A DNA stretch of 64,000 nucleotides from Eleusine coracana subsp. coracana (lineage: Eukaryota > Streptophyta > Magnoliopsida > Poales > Poaceae): positions 21,802,808 to 21,866,807 of the forward strand of contig CM064417.1 of the NCBI GenBank assembly GCA_032690845.1, in the 5' to 3' direction. The translations under genes and the position numbers were made by a program. Position 1 is the first letter of the stretch; each line of letters starts with the position of its first letter. This document shows, in pieces, positions 11,516 through 24,081 of the stretch. A model generated the notes under the pieces. That model saw only the letters and a list, made by a program, of their open reading frames with translations. It searched no databases and was not told where the DNA came from.

Positions 11516-12872
11516 GCTGGTATCAAAGCCATAGTCCATGATAATGCAACAAACAAATCATATTTTTCAAAACTACGATGTATGTGAGTGAGGATACGTT
11601 AGTATTGCCCATATTAGAATATTAGGAGTGGTGACAAAGCTAACCCTGGGTTATGTTTGTTTAAATATTGCATCTACGGCTTCTTCAAATGAAGGTACAT
11701 GCATGCTTAACCGACACGCGTGATATCGGTGTTTGTGCCCGCAGACGGATACGGGATACTGTTGGCTCGTGACTTATCACGAGGCGATCCTTTTCTGTGG
11801 ATTGTTACATGTAGAACTGTGCTTAATTTCGTAGTTTCTTTTGAATTTGATGTATTGTTTCTGCAATGAGTTTCTGCAGGTACACTAATGCCATAAGTAC
11901 AAACATTAGATTGACTTACATGTTGAGTGCGGGTCGTCACCAAATTTGCGTGACGTTAAGTACCGGCAAAATATTGTGTTGTGTTGTGAGATACGATAGG
12001 TTAATAAAATAGAAATATTTTGCAAATAAGTCAACTAAAATAGGTTAAGTACCGGCATCCCTGTATAACTCAACTAAAATATGCCCTCATCTTGTTCACC
12101 CACCTCTGCATATAAGTCCAACTATGTTGAGTACATAAACTTCAAATTGCAAATTCAATTGTTAAGTTCACCATAATCTGTCATGTTTTAACCATCAACT
12201 TAAAAAATTCATAGTAATTATTTTACTCAACCAAATGAGACATATAAGTACTTGTTTGAAAGATCATAATGTTTTCTGTCACCTAATATTTAAATCAAAT
12301 TTTGATCATAACAGGAATAACCTCCAAAAACAGATCAAACACAATCTGTCAGCCACTGTTTTCAGTAGCAATCCTGAACTTAAAAATTCCATAACTGGAG
12401 TTTTACTTCGAATGTTTAGGTGTATAAGACCAATATGGAAAGGTTTTAAAGTCTATTTTCATTACCAATAGGACTCAGCATGTAATAAGTTTTATTCTGC
12501 CCAGTAGAGTTAAAACAGTAAACCCCTATCATCCAGTAACAGAATCTGTCAACCTGAATTTGTAAAAATCATAAGTCCAGATCCACTTCGAATTTTTGGG
12601 AGTATAGATACATTCCAGAAAGCTATGAAAGTCTTCTGTAACTTGGTGCCAAGAACCAGTTCTGGAGTTTTAACTTTCTGGTCGAAATACTCATTTTACT
12701 GACTGCTGTACAGTCAAGGCATAATGTGTTTTAAAACTCGTTTCGGTATTGCTGCCCCTTGAAGCTGGAAAATGTAAACTAAAAATATTGTCTCTGTATT
12801 TCATAGCACTTTATATGAAATGAATTTTTACTATAAGGGAGATTTGATTCACTCAAATTTCATTCCTTGTAG
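11516..12872 (+). other. Primer-binding site and long leader of the Tekay-like element
   Basis: TGGTATCAAAGCC at 11518 is a tRNA-iMet-type primer-binding site. The remaining 1.3 kb is AT-rich and without a credible ORF. It contains a degenerate direct repeat of about 180-200 bases, anchored by AATCTGTCA at 12343 and 12543 and ACTTCGAAT at 12405 and 12585. Confidence 0.6.
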
Positions 12873-13837
12873 ATGGCTAAAAACGATAACCCACCACCGC
12901 CCGGTTGGGAGATTCCTGATGGACTGGAGATCCCTGGATTTTCCCAGCTATTTTGGAGCGTTCTCCAGGGTTTTGGACATGATGTCCCTCCTACCTATGT
13001 TGTCAAGACATCTCTCGAGAATGGAACCACTTCATGTGTGGTCCATGTTTTCGTCCCCGCCAACTATTCTGTCACTCCAGAGTGGGAACCATGGACTATT
13101 AGTATCTCTGGAGTGGATTTACTCACCACTTGGAGTGTTCCTGCCTTCAGGGCCGTCACTAGATTTTGTGAGGTTCACAAGCATGAAGTTGCTGGAACAC
13201 CGGTCGCTTTGCTGCTTATCAGTGACTTGGAGGATTTTGAGTGGAACCGGCGTGTGGATTTCATCTTTGACCAGAACCACCCGCTCTATCATCCAGTGGT
13301 ACATGTCACAGAATATTATGGCTTCTTGGTATTTACCATATGTACAGATTTGTACCATCAACTGGACATGTTTCGGGCTGCACTTTGGCTTTCTAAAGCG
13401 GAAAACAAGCCAAGATTCTGGAAATTTTAGAACTGAACCAACAAAACCAAGCCAAGAATGTAGAGATGGATGAAATTATAGAAGAGCATGACCAAGCCTT
13501 ATAGGATGCAGGGGATTTTGAGCATGATATGATTGAGGCTCAAGATGAATTGGTAGCTTTCAAGGAAGCTCATCTTCCACGCATTAATGGTTGAGACGAA
13601 ATTAATTTAGAGTATGGAGAACAAGTGGATGAAGAAATGCCACCTGCTGAAATTGAGGATGTAGACATGGCTGAACAGGAAAAACAGGAAGACATAGACC
13701 CTGAGGAGGATACCAGTGAGGATGACTCCTCAGATTCGAGTTTGGACGATTTGGACATGGATGAGGATGATCCCACTGACCCAGGTTCAGACGACTCAGA
13801 CGCGGATGATGAGGACCTTGACATGGATATGGAGTAG
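12873..13837 (+). pseudogene. Pre-gag ORF with acidic C-terminus (function unknown)
   Basis: ATG at 12873 opens a 185-residue frame with PPPPGWEIPDG, then GFSQLFWSVLQGFG, a WTISISG stretch and a RFCEVHKHEVAGTPVALLL segment. A frame change or stop near 13430 and another stop at 13504 and 13593 separate it from 13565-13837. That last part encodes a strongly acidic tail ending D-L-D-M-D-M-E. I cannot name the protein. The gypsy element on the minus strand at 48170-49560 carries a related protein in the same place, between primer-binding site and gag. It is therefore a lineage-specific accessory protein of these retrotransposons and not a host gene. It is inactive here. Confidence 0.55.
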
Positions 13838-14135
13838 ATGGGTCATAACACTATGTGTTGAGTTCATGTAATATATGTATCTCGAGTTTAGATGAAGGAT
13901 CATGTGGCTTGCATAGTATGTCCACAATACCGTAGTTAGGCGTTGGCACATGAATGTAATAATTAGTGTGATGTCTCCTTTTTAACAGCCATGTAATCGA
14001 TCTTGAATTAATGGAAATGGTTGTTACTTCTAAAATTTTATTTGTGCCCTCGTGCAAGTCTATATTTTATGCACATATATGTCTTTATGGATTATTTTTA
14101 AGAGATGACTAATGTGCAACAATATAAATTGCAGC

Positions 14136-14781
14136 ATGGCGTGTACTCGGACCCAGGATGAGCCCGAGAGCTCGCAGCAGGGAGGGGCTGCACAGCCCCA
14201 CGCTGGCAGAAATACTCGCTACTATTCTCACCCATCAGCGGGGTGATTCCAAGATGCTTCGTCAATTGGTGGAGCATACATCCCATTTGGTTGGACATGG
14301 AGGCAACCGCAACAACAACCAGCCTCGTCAGTGCGCGTACTCAGATTTTGGGTACTCATCCGCCAACTTTTGTGCATGCGAGAGAGCCTATGGATGTGGA
14401 TCACTGGCTGCGTCAGACCGCGTCTAAATTCGGTCTGCTGGATTGCACTGAGCAATAGCAGGTGCTATTCGCTGCCCAACAACTCCAGGGCCCTGGTAGT
14501 GCCTGGTGGGCAAATTATGAAGCTTCTCTGACTGCTGGCCACCGTGTTGAGTGGAATGAGTTCAAGACAGCATTCCATGCACATTTCATTCCTGCTGGCC
14601 TCATCCAGAGGAAATTTCAGGAATTCATGGATCTGAAACAAGGAGGGAGGAATGTTTTCTAGTATTCTAAAGCTTTCAACCATCTGGCCCAGCATGCTAT
14701 GGACTATGTCAACACTGAGGATAAGAAGAGGTATGCATTCTTGCATGGTATGAATGCCATTGTTGGTGATCCTTATGCCTA
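14136..14781 (+). pseudogene. Tekay-like gag, N-terminal half, truncated
   Basis: ATG at 14136 starts a gag with the classic gypsy block HPPTFVHAREPMDVDHWLR, then KFGLLDCTE, FAAQQLQGPGSAWW, FHAHFIPAGLIQRK and QEFMDLKQGG. Stops sit after CTEQ (14456) and after GGRNVF (14660), and one frameshift near 14240 joins the first to the main block. The gene ends at about 14781, where an Athila-type LTR begins. Zinc knuckle, protease and all of pol are absent from this copy. The family assignment is firm. The lineage, Tekay or a near relative, is inferred. Confidence 0.8.
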
Positions 14782-16514
14782 ACAGAGAAATCCGCAAGTG
14801 TACGGATGCCGATGTAGCCTTCACCCAGGAGTATTCCAAGGTATTGAATCCACGGGCATCGAGAAGTGAAATTCTATCCTAATCCAATTCTAGTGAACAA
14901 AAGAGAATGATAACAACGGGTTGAGAGGGTCCTCCAGCCTTGGCTTCATGTGACAACTTATTTCCAAATAATCATCAGACTCCAATATATTTACTCTTCT
15001 TTACGTCGGGGCATAGTCGTCTGAGGTACAGAAAGCGATGAGAAGGGACCTCAAGTAAAACTACCATCAACGCCTACGAGCCAAACCCAAACGTGGTGGA
15101 ATACAGAGGATAGCTCAGTGCTGTCACCACCTAACTACCTACCACACAACCCGTGGGGTTGGGAGCGAACTTAGATAATTCTAAGTCTATACACAATGTA
15201 TACACTTATAATTACTACTCTAACCTTGTTAACTAAAGGGAGAGTACCCATAGTCAAATAAAGTAAAAGACTTTATCTAACATGGACTAAGAACCCATAA
15301 ACAAGATATAAATAAAGAAAGCTTCAATGATTAAATGAACAAAAGAATGTCTACATGTTAGCCGGCTGAAGGACGGGGACTCTACTCTTGGTGGAGAATC
15401 ATCCCCGAGCACAAGGTGGAGAAGGAGCCGACATCCCCGGCTCCCTCCCGAACTTCTACCACTCACTCTCACTCCCTATTCTAATACATTTCTGCAGCGT
15501 GGCACTTGTTGTTCTCCTCTTCAATTGTTGTCTAAAACGGTGTCCAAACTGCAGTATTTATAACCAAATGATGGAGTGGGAGTACTTGTAGGCCGGTGGG
15601 AAGTCGGTGGCTGAAAATTGTGAAAATTCATTGGTCGAGCCACCGGGTGCGCCGGGCGGCCATGGAGGCCTGGCGGCAGGGTCGGTCAGGTGGCCGGGAA
15701 GGCCGGGTGACACCCGATTTGGTCGGTTTTCCAACCAACTCCTTCCGGACGGCCGTGATGATGTTCTAATGTCGGTTTCGAGGGTCGGTTGACCTTTTTC
15801 CTCTGGTTTTATGTCCGTAGGTATGGCAGGCCGGGCGGTAAGCTTGATGGGACGAATGGCCAGGTAGGCCGGGTGGCAAGACCGCAGGGCGGCAAGGTCC
15901 ATCGGGCGGCACAACTCGTCAGGTGGCAAGGTCCGCCGGGTGGCACAACTCGCCCGGCGGCAAGGCCCGTTGCGCGGCAGCCCTTTGACCTTGTGGCCTA
16001 GTTGTCCTTCCCTTCTCCAAGTTAGGCCATGTGTCGACCTCTTTCCTTTGTCGCTTTGAAAATCTTTTTGACCGAAATTAGGAAACGGCTTCATGGCGAT
16101 GGTGTTTGGATGTCGGTCGGGTGAGGGGTGAAGTTCTAAATCAGCCGGTGGTCCTAGGTTGTGTTGTCGTACGAACAGGAATTGACTGAACACTTGATTC
16201 ACCCTGCTCGGTGATGATAGGTTATGATCTGGCCAATTGACAATTTTACTTGGTGATGACCTGACCGGGTGTTGATTCTGGCTGTTAACGACCCTGTCAG
16301 CTGTCAGAAAACGGCTATTTCACAGCTGTGATTGGCCGACATGGTATTTTCACATGTTATTGCATATTTCGACCCTATAGCACCTGCAACCACATATTTC
16401 ACCAAAACTTGTGGAACATATGAGTACAAAGATTATTTTCATTACATTATTAATTAAAATCCACCTTTTTATTATAAATTGGTAGTCGAAAAAGGGACTT
16501 TACGACTACCAACA
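14782..16514 (-). repeat. Athila-type LTR in minus orientation inside gag
   Basis: On the minus strand it starts TGTTGGTAGTCG at 16514, straight after the purine tract CCTAAGCGTGGGGGGATGGG (16534-16515). It contains a TATA box (TTATAAATA, about 15565), GC-rich U3 with repeated CCGGGCGGC-like units (15640-15975) and the conserved R/U5 motif TAGGTGGTGACAGC (near 15130). It ends near 14782. The subfamily differs from the Athila LTRs at 5849 and 43766. The open frame at 15558-16202 is a by-product of the GC-rich repeats. No second LTR of this element is visible. Confidence 0.7.
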
Positions 16515-17685
16515 CCCATCCCCCCACGCTTAGGACTTTGCTCGTCCGAAGCAAAGTAAGAAATGAAGACTAGGAATGAGCAAGTTCTGAGGAAATTCTC
16601 ATCATGCTTTGCATATATGAAGACTACTCCATGAGTCCTCATGCCATAGGGTTTTAGGTGGCTAAATACCTTGTCTTGAAAAGTTGAGAGATGGAACAAC
16701 ATAGAGAAGTCTTACCTTTCTTTTTCCCAAGGAATGTCAATTTTGTTTGCTCTTTTCAATAAAAACAGGGCTCTAGATCACAAGTTATTCTCAATTGATG
16801 CTCTCAAATCGCTCAATGTGGTTTTGATTCCTCACTTAGGCCATAGGCCAAAATTTCCCTATATACTAAGGCTTATGTGGAGCTCAAGGTAGGGAATATT
16901 GAGGCGGCATACTTGTATTTCATATATCACTAAGTCAAAAACCTGACCCAATGAGGAGACAAGTCATGAATTTTGATCAAGCCATGTGCACAATTATGAT
17001 ATGTATGGATGGATGATGGACGGCGGGTGCTTCTTTTGAAGTGATCTCTCTCTTCCATTTGATTTATATTTGTTTACTTGGGCTATTTTAGCATTTATGA
17101 TTCATTTTTTTCTTCTTTCTTATTATTTTTTTCTTTTTTTTTCTTTTCAAATAGCTATATAGCCCATATTTCTTTTGGAATGATTGTTGGAGAGAGATCA
17201 ACAAATATAGTAAAGCACTTTACTCAATGAGTGGATTGTGGGGATGATGGATGGGAACTTCATGTGTAGAAGCTTCAACATATGGAGTGGTTGGGATGTG
17301 CACATGAACTTGATCAATAACACATAACAAGCATCTCACAAGGGTCACAACAATTTGACAAAGTTTAATGAAAATAGAAGTAGCAAATGAAATAGGTTTT
17401 TAGATAGATCATCATCTGGCTTTTGTAGGAATAAATTCATCATTGGAAAGATTATGAATCTGGAGTTCTCATTTATAAGCTTTTGAAAATTAAAAATCAA
17501 GGAAGTTCACTTGGTTCCAAGAAAGGTTAAGCTCTCTATGGTCATATCACATCTACCAACAATTAAGACAAGGTTTTCCTATGCGATGAGGATTTCCCAA
17601 GGGCGATGAAAGAAAGCAGGGAACAATCTTTATATATCAAGCATGAATGAAGAGAGATATATTTTAGTTGCCATTTATCATGCTT
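16515..17685 (-). other. 3' end of an Athila-type internal region, truncated
   Basis: This continues the minus-strand element upstream of its polypurine tract. No coding domain can be recognised. A poly-T-rich tract lies near 17100-17150. The sequence ends at 17685 in the middle of a Tat LTR fragment, so the rest of the element has been lost or displaced. Confidence 0.5.
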
Positions 17686-18517
17686 GCCTCCGGTCGATGG
17701 CGTAGTCATTGGTCCCCGCGGGCCCTGTCTTCCTGGTCTTGTGTCAGAGGGCACTGTGTCCATGCGTGCCCCTATTTTCCATCGCTGGACCGAGCCTCTT
17801 GATGCCTGTAGATGGCGTGTTCCCCCAATCGGGGGCGATGCAGCACGGGTATTATCACGTCGCCCAGGCAAAGTTTAATCTGCCTGTCCTTCGTCACCAC
17901 TGTTGGGAGTGTCATCGGGCCAGAGCAGCATGGTATGCCTTGTCGTGCCTGCCATCGTCAGCAGACGTGTGTAATGATGAGAGGAGAGGGCGCTGAGAGG
18001 GATTTGACCTCTTGATACTGTAGAGGCATGCTTTGTACGACATTCAAGTTGGGGTAGTTGGCGGTTGTTGACCGCCGCCCCACTTGACCCCCTCGTCGGG
18101 GGTCAGAACATCGCGTTGTGCTTGTCCGTACTTTCCTAGAGTTGGAATCTGTCCTGTCTTGTCATAGTTTCTCCATCCCACTATTTTTCCGCCTGTTCAG
18201 TGGTTCATCTGGCTGTCCTGTCATAGGGGCATGGCCTACTCGGCAAAAGTTGGTAGGGGCTGAGCTCATTCAGTGGTCTCGGCCCCCACTCTTGCTGTCA
18301 CAACCGCGGCAATGACGAATCAGTCATCCTTATCTCCACAGCTTTTGGTCAGGATGAACGACAGGGCTGTCAGAGATGGGGGAGGCGAGTCGTGCCCGAA
18401 CCTCTATGGACAGGCTGGTGCTGTCTCGACCCCTCGAGGGGTCGAGCAGGCGCCGTCAACTTTGGACCCCCGACGAGTCGAGCGTGCGGAGCCCCCGAGC
18501 GGTTTTTACCCCCGACA
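17686..18517 (-). repeat. Tat 3' LTR, truncated
   Basis: On the minus strand it starts TGTCGGGGGT at 18517 after the purine tract CTCGGGGGCTAT. It is homologous to 35388-36368 of the 5' LTR and lacks a block of about 150 bases present there (around 36200-36350). Its 3' part, equivalent to 35023-35387, is missing at the junction with Athila-type DNA at 17685, so no target duplication can be tested. Confidence 0.75.
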
Positions 18518-21168
18518 ATAGCCCCCGAGCGAGTCGGAGAGTTGTTTGGGGGATTTTTGCGTTGATGCCCATGAATGTCATGGAGTAGCCCCTTGGTCGC
18601 ATGGTTTCCGAAAGAGGTGCGCGCGAGCACACCCGACGGTTGTAGCCCCTGAACCAGAGGGCGAGTTTGGAGAAAACTCGCACTTTGGCTTTATTCGGCA
18701 TGAGATGGTTAACCCATTCTTTGAGCGGGGTGCGCGTGAGCGCACCCGTCGGGTGTAGCCCTCGAGCCAGAGGGCAAGTTTGGAGAAAACTCGCGCTTTG
18801 ACTTTACTCGAAAAGGGTCGGTTAACTCATTCTACAGATGGTCATGGGGGGTACTGCCACCCTGAGTCCTCAGATTTTGTTATCCGGTCAGGACAGGTAA
18901 CCTCAGGTGCGGCTGGGGGTCCACAACGGGACCCATCTTGGAGCTCTATTTCGAGGCGCTCCCGTGAAGGGGTGAATCTCCCTCTTCCTCAAAAGGCGGG
19001 GTACAGCGCCGCAAGGTTAACAGGTTTTTGTATCCTCTTGGCATGCGAGGTGCAGGAGCATCTTCTATCGGGGTTGGCGTCAGCATGTCTTGTGCCAGGA
19101 GGGATCTGATGCTGCAACAAAAGGCGGTAGGGTTATTTAAGGAAACCTCTGGGTTGTGCTTTCTCTCATGCCAAAGTCTCTTCTCCCCAGATCCGGTCAC
19201 ATTCCTTAGGTTAGCGCAACTTGGTGAGTTCCTTGCAGTGAGTCCGGGGGCCGGCATGGTCGCTCGTTGCAAAGTGCCTGCCTGGCGAGGTGGACGAGAG
19301 CAAGGGTGAAGATGACGACTGGAAGTTGTGCGGCCTGGTGTTCCCTATTGATGGCTGCCATGGTGGAGTAGGGTCCGGTCTGATATTTTGTGGAGATGCT
19401 GGTGCTATAGATGTCGTTCGCGGCGACGGTGGCAGACCACGTGGTCCGAGTCCTATAATCTCCACTACTTGCCAGTTCTTGGTGAGAAATAAGATGTCCT
19501 CTTATGGAAGGCTTAGTTGGTTTCTTAGCCGCCCCTGCTGTGCGCCTTAGATGGTGTTAGTAAGTACGGGGGCAGGAAGAGACGCCGCACCGGCCCTCTT
19601 GTTCATGTGGGGACTTTGGTCCCCAGGATCAGCAGCATTTGCATCCCCATGGTACAAATAATCTGCTTGCTTCTTTGGTCAGGGGGAGACTACACCCTCA
19701 AATGAGGGCATATTTTCTGCGACGACAAAGCATTATAGCTGTTTTGCCTCGTATGTCCCTGTCGAGGTGTGGGTATCGACTCTTATCATAGCGTGCTAAT
19801 TGGGTCAATTTTTATTTTTCTCTTTCTTGTGTTTTGCGAGTTGCAAATGCTCGTTTGTAAGAGATTTTCGTACAGATCAACCCTGAGTGGAACGTATCAA
19901 TAAAGAGACATATCATGCAATCCTGTTGTTGAATTTCTATTGGTGATGTCAGTGCTCGAGTCCAAGTTCGATGCAATCGGACTAGTCGAGCAATCGCTTC
20001 GTCTTTGCCGTGTTGTCCTTTTGCGCCTTTTTCGTAAGGTGGGGGATAGAGCCGGGCCGCATTTTTGCCTAGACGGTTGAAACGTGGTGCTCGATGAGCT
20101 GCTATTGGGCTCATTCGAGTGAAGCCCCCGATTCCCCGTCGACGGGGTCCTGATGAACCAGCTGGTGGCTGGCTTCATAAATCCAATTTTCCGAACCGAA
20201 TGGTTACCACGACCGTTCACTGGCTTGCGACGGCTAGCTGCCTCTCTCCGGGGAGATACCAAAGAACGAATTAGAACAGGACTCAAACGCAACCTCGCGT
20301 TGCCGTCGACCCTCGGGGGCCAAGGTGTTGGCCGCTGGGTGTGCCCATCGCTCATTCCCCTCGCTCTCATTTTGGGCACTGGGTGGCTGTCAAACCCTTT
20401 CATGGGCCAGCCTAGAACCCCCGATGCTATTGGGCCGTTGAGGCAGTTTTCAGCCTCTTATCCCATCTTACCTGTGCCCGTCGACCCTGAGTCAGGTCGA
20501 TTGAGTCGTAGTTTGTCGCGCCACCTCCGATGTCGACCCGATCTGATAGGGTCGAGTTGTTGCTGCAAGACACAGTCAGTCGAGGTCTGCCTTGGTCCTC
20601 CCTCTCCCTCTCTAACGAATACAGGGGCTTTTGTGGGAGTATCTTGAGTCTACTTCCTTAAATTCAGAAGAGACAAAAGCGGGCGCAGGGTTTCGATTGG
20701 TTTTCCACAGTCCTCCCACTGCCCGAGACAAGGGTGGCGCATTCACCTTACGCGCGTGTCATGGTGGTCTCGGGTAACCATTGCGCCGCCCCGTCTCCCA
20801 CGGCGTGGTGATCGTGGGCGTGATTTCTCCATCCGAATAATGAGGGTAGGGGGCCCACGAAGTCAAGGAGTCGTTGAGTTGAGAGGAAACCGGAGAGTCG
20901 TGGGGACAAATGGAATAATGGGATGACATGGAGCAACCATGTCTGCGCGTTTCAAGGGACATGGAGTTAAGAGGTTTACCTCTGGCGGATCACAGGTAGT
21001 TCCCTGCAATTGGTTCAGATCATTCTCCCTCGGACAGTTTGCCTATTTAACTTCGGGTGCCGAGGCTTGGTCCTTTGTTTCTCTTCTATCGCCTCCACGC
21101 CTTCCTGCCTGCTGCGTAGCTTAGCGGTCACTACCGTTATTCTTCACTGCCGCTGCCTTTCCGCAGTC
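18518..21168 (-). other. Tat 3' non-coding region with a 113-bp tandem repeat
   Basis: This lies between the antisense ORF and the 3' LTR. A unit with GGTGCGCG, GAGCGCACCCG and GGAGAAAACTCGC occurs twice, at 18616 and 18729 (period 113). Tandem repeats in this place are usual for Tat elements. The remainder, 18840-21168, holds short GC-rich frames on both strands but no domain that I recognise. Confidence 0.5.
18603..18838. repeat. Two-copy 113-bp tandem repeat
   Basis: GGTGCGCG recurs at 18616 and 18729, followed in both copies by AGCCC[CT][GT]GA[AG]CCAGAGGGC and GTTTGGAGAAAACTCGC. The copies differ at about 15 to 20 percent of positions by eye. Confidence 0.75.
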
Positions 21169-24081
21169 ATGTTTGTGTTTACTCGGTCCATGGTGATGAA
21201 GAGGGACTTGGAAGGACTCATTCGCGTCGGGCTTCTGGTTCCTCTCACCGGAGTGAGAGAGTGGCTGGTGCCGGGAGATGAAGTTTGGCCGGCTCCTCCT
21301 CAGGGCTACGTGGTGTCATTCGTGTCTTTCCAGAAGCGCGGGCTCGGGCGGCCGGCGCACGACTTTCTCCGCGCGCTGCTGTTCCTTTATCACACGAATC
21401 TGGTGCATCTGAATCCCAACGGGATTCAACACATCTCGGCCTTCGTGGCCTTGTGTGAGGGGTTCCTTTGTGTTGCGCTCAACGTCGACCTGTGGTGCCA
21501 CTTCTTCCTCGCCTCCTGCATTCGGCACAAGATCGGAAGCAAGACCTTCCCCTGCACCATCGGGTGCATTGGCATATGGCTCTGAGGGGAGCACACGACG
21601 GAGTACATCCGATGCCCACTCTGACCAACCACTCAGGGTGGCACAAGAGGTGGTTCTACCTACGCAACGAAAAGCTCCATCCCCTCCTTGATTACACCGG
21701 TCGGGACATCCCTGAGGCCCGGGACAACTGGCACTGGGGGAAGGGGAAGTCCGGGAAGAGGTGGATCAAGGACGCCCTCGATGCGATCGCCCACCTCAAG
21801 CAGCATGGCCTGGATGGCATCGGGGTCATTGGGTGGTACCATATGTGTCAGTTCATGCTGCTGTCCGCTCGCCGGCTCCCTATGTTCCTTGTCGAGGATA
21901 GTTGTCACGTCGTGCCAGACAACGTGATGGAGGACCTGCTGCCCGACGACGAGGTCATGAAGCAGGTGAGGGCGGCATTGGGGACTGGCGCCCAGGCCTG
22001 GCCCATTCTGAACGGTCCAGTGATGCGCTCGGATCCTCAGGTGGTCAACATAGTAAGGAATCTGGCCTCCGAGTTGCCTTTCCTCGATTGTGATGGTGGT
22101 CAATCTTACCGTTGCATGATGTTTCTAGTCCTTTTGGATGTGCTTCATCCAGACCCCTGCTCTTCGGCTGCTGGAGAGAGAGGCACAACAGGCCGCCAAC
22201 CGCTTCAGGGAGGTGGAGCAGCGGGATGCTAGGCGGGAGATGAGGAAAAAGAAGGATGCTGACATCTTGGCAAAGCGAGGGAGGGAGGAGAGGTCGCAGC
22301 GCTGATAGGCGCTGAGAGAGCAGAAGGAGCGAAGGGGGGAGAACCCGGACACCTTGTTTACCGCATCGACAGAGGAGGAGGATGAAGATGAGGACAACGA
22401 CACGTCCGACAGCGGGGAGGCCATTAGCAGGTACGAGGACCTCAGTAGTCCTATCGGTGATGGTGATGATGACGACGGCGACGATGATGATCTCGGCGAC
22501 GATGCCAGACTGGCCGCCGGACTCAGCTATGTGGCATTCACGCGACTGACCCTGGGATGGGGTCATCACAGGCTTCAGCGAAGGGTTCCCATTTGTCGGC
22601 GCCCGTGGTGATCGCAGCCGACGCGCAAGCATAGCAGACAGAGTCGCTGGTCGGTGGGACTGGCCATGACAGTGGTGACGGCGGGGCACCTGGGAGCCCC
22701 CGAGTGACGAGGCTGAGCGACACGAATTAGCAGGTGGTCGCGCCGCCAAAGTCCACGGGAGACGTCACGCCGTCGCCGGATGGGGTCACTCCGGCTGGCG
22801 TCGAGACCGGGATGGCGCCTTTCGCGGCGACCATGGAGAAGCGGGCACGTGAGGCAGACGGGGGTAGCAATGCACTGAGCGAGAAGCGATAGGCCGTCGA
22901 CCCAAGACCTTGTCGACCATGGCTGACTCTGGCAAAGATACTCAAGAGGGAAGCCTCGGCCAAAGCAAGGGTGCGTGACGCTGCCACGGCCGTCACGGCC
23001 GCAGCGAGCTCTAGCATGCGGGCATCAGCCGCGAAGGTGGAGATGTCAGCGGTGGCGCTCTGGGAAGTGGCGCACCCGGGGTCGTTGAGCCTGGCGCGGG
23101 TGACGAGGCTGCCGACGCTGCGGCCCCCGGGGGCGTGCAGGGGGTCGTGCCTCTGACGGAGACCAAGCGCACGCTCATTGGGGAGGAGCTCATGAAGATG
23201 AAGAGTTCGTGTCATCCTTTCGGGCTTCAGGTCCTTGCCACATGCCGGGCTCTGAAGTTTGAGTGCGAGGCCTCGTTCGTCACATGCCTGCGAGCCTTGG
23301 CCACCACTCGTCGAGAGTTGGAGGAGGAGCACTGCCATGGTGAAGAGCTAGGCATGAGGGTGACGGAATTGGAGTCTTCTTTGGAACAGGTCGGGTCTCT
23401 GCTGGATAGGGCGAAGCGAGACCTTGCCTCTGCTCGGAGGGAGCGGGATCAGGCCGCAGCGTGGGGTGCATCCAGCGTCGCAGAGGTCGAACCGAGCAGG
23501 AGAGGTCACAATGCGAGGAGGCGGACCGAGCGGCCACAGCCTCCGCCGAGGTAGTGGCTGGTCATCTGGCATAGCTGTAGAACTCCCACCAGAGGGAGGC
23601 AGATAACCCCTCGCATGTTCTCCGTAACTTATGTGGGTTTGTTGGGTGCTTCGCTTGGTTCATTAACTTTGGTCGGCTCTGAGTAGATTTGGACACAAAG
23701 TTGGCGGCGGAGGAGGTCTCCCTTCACTGGGAGGTCAAGGAGAAGGACACGTTGTGCGCGATGATGGGATAGGCCACTCGGGAGCTTCAAGTGGATCTGC
23801 CTTCTGGCGTCGTTCTTGCTGAGCAGGTCAGGAGCTTGATGGCCGCGGGTCATGAGTGGGTCAGACAGGGTGTGCGCTTTGGCGTGTGCACTGCCTTCAG
23901 CATGTTTGCCACTCACTTTCACCTGGAGGAAGCCAACATTGAAGCGGTGAGCATGGGCCACATTGAAGGGCACACTTCTGAGTAGTTGGATGCGATTCAC
24001 GCCCAGACTGATCCTCACGTGGACGTCCTGGCGAGCGCGCACCAGGAGGAAGCTCTTCCTAAGACCGAGGGGGAGATATAA
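21169..24081 (+). pseudogene. Antisense extra ORF of the Tat element (PF04195, Transposase_28-like)
   Basis: ATG at 21169 opens a frame with M-K-R-D-L-E-G-L, VSFVSFQKRGLGRPAHDFLR, LNPNGIQHISAFVALCEGF and DLWCHFF. A stop at 21583 forces a change of frame. The sequence then continues (to about 22110) with GWHKRWFYLRN and ARDNWHWG. This is the pattern of the 'putative gypsy type transposon' family PF04195. After about 22150 come an acidic stretch (22354-22560) and coiled-coil-like Glu/Arg-rich parts (23135-23554, 23700-23985), ending at TAA near 24079. It runs opposite to gag-pol and lies between integrase and the 3' LTR, a known arrangement in Tat elements. Its function is unknown. Several frameshifts make it inactive. 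Confidence 0.65.

Noticed and set aside
12820..13473. 217-residue frame overlapping the pre-gag ORF
   Set aside because: It is a shifted-frame shadow of the 12873 frame, which has the motif shared with the second gypsy element.
15558..16202. 214-residue open frame on the minus strand, Pro/Arg-rich
   Set aside because: It coincides with the GC-rich U3 of an Athila-type LTR containing short tandem units. It has no domain, and other LTRs here show similar chance frames.
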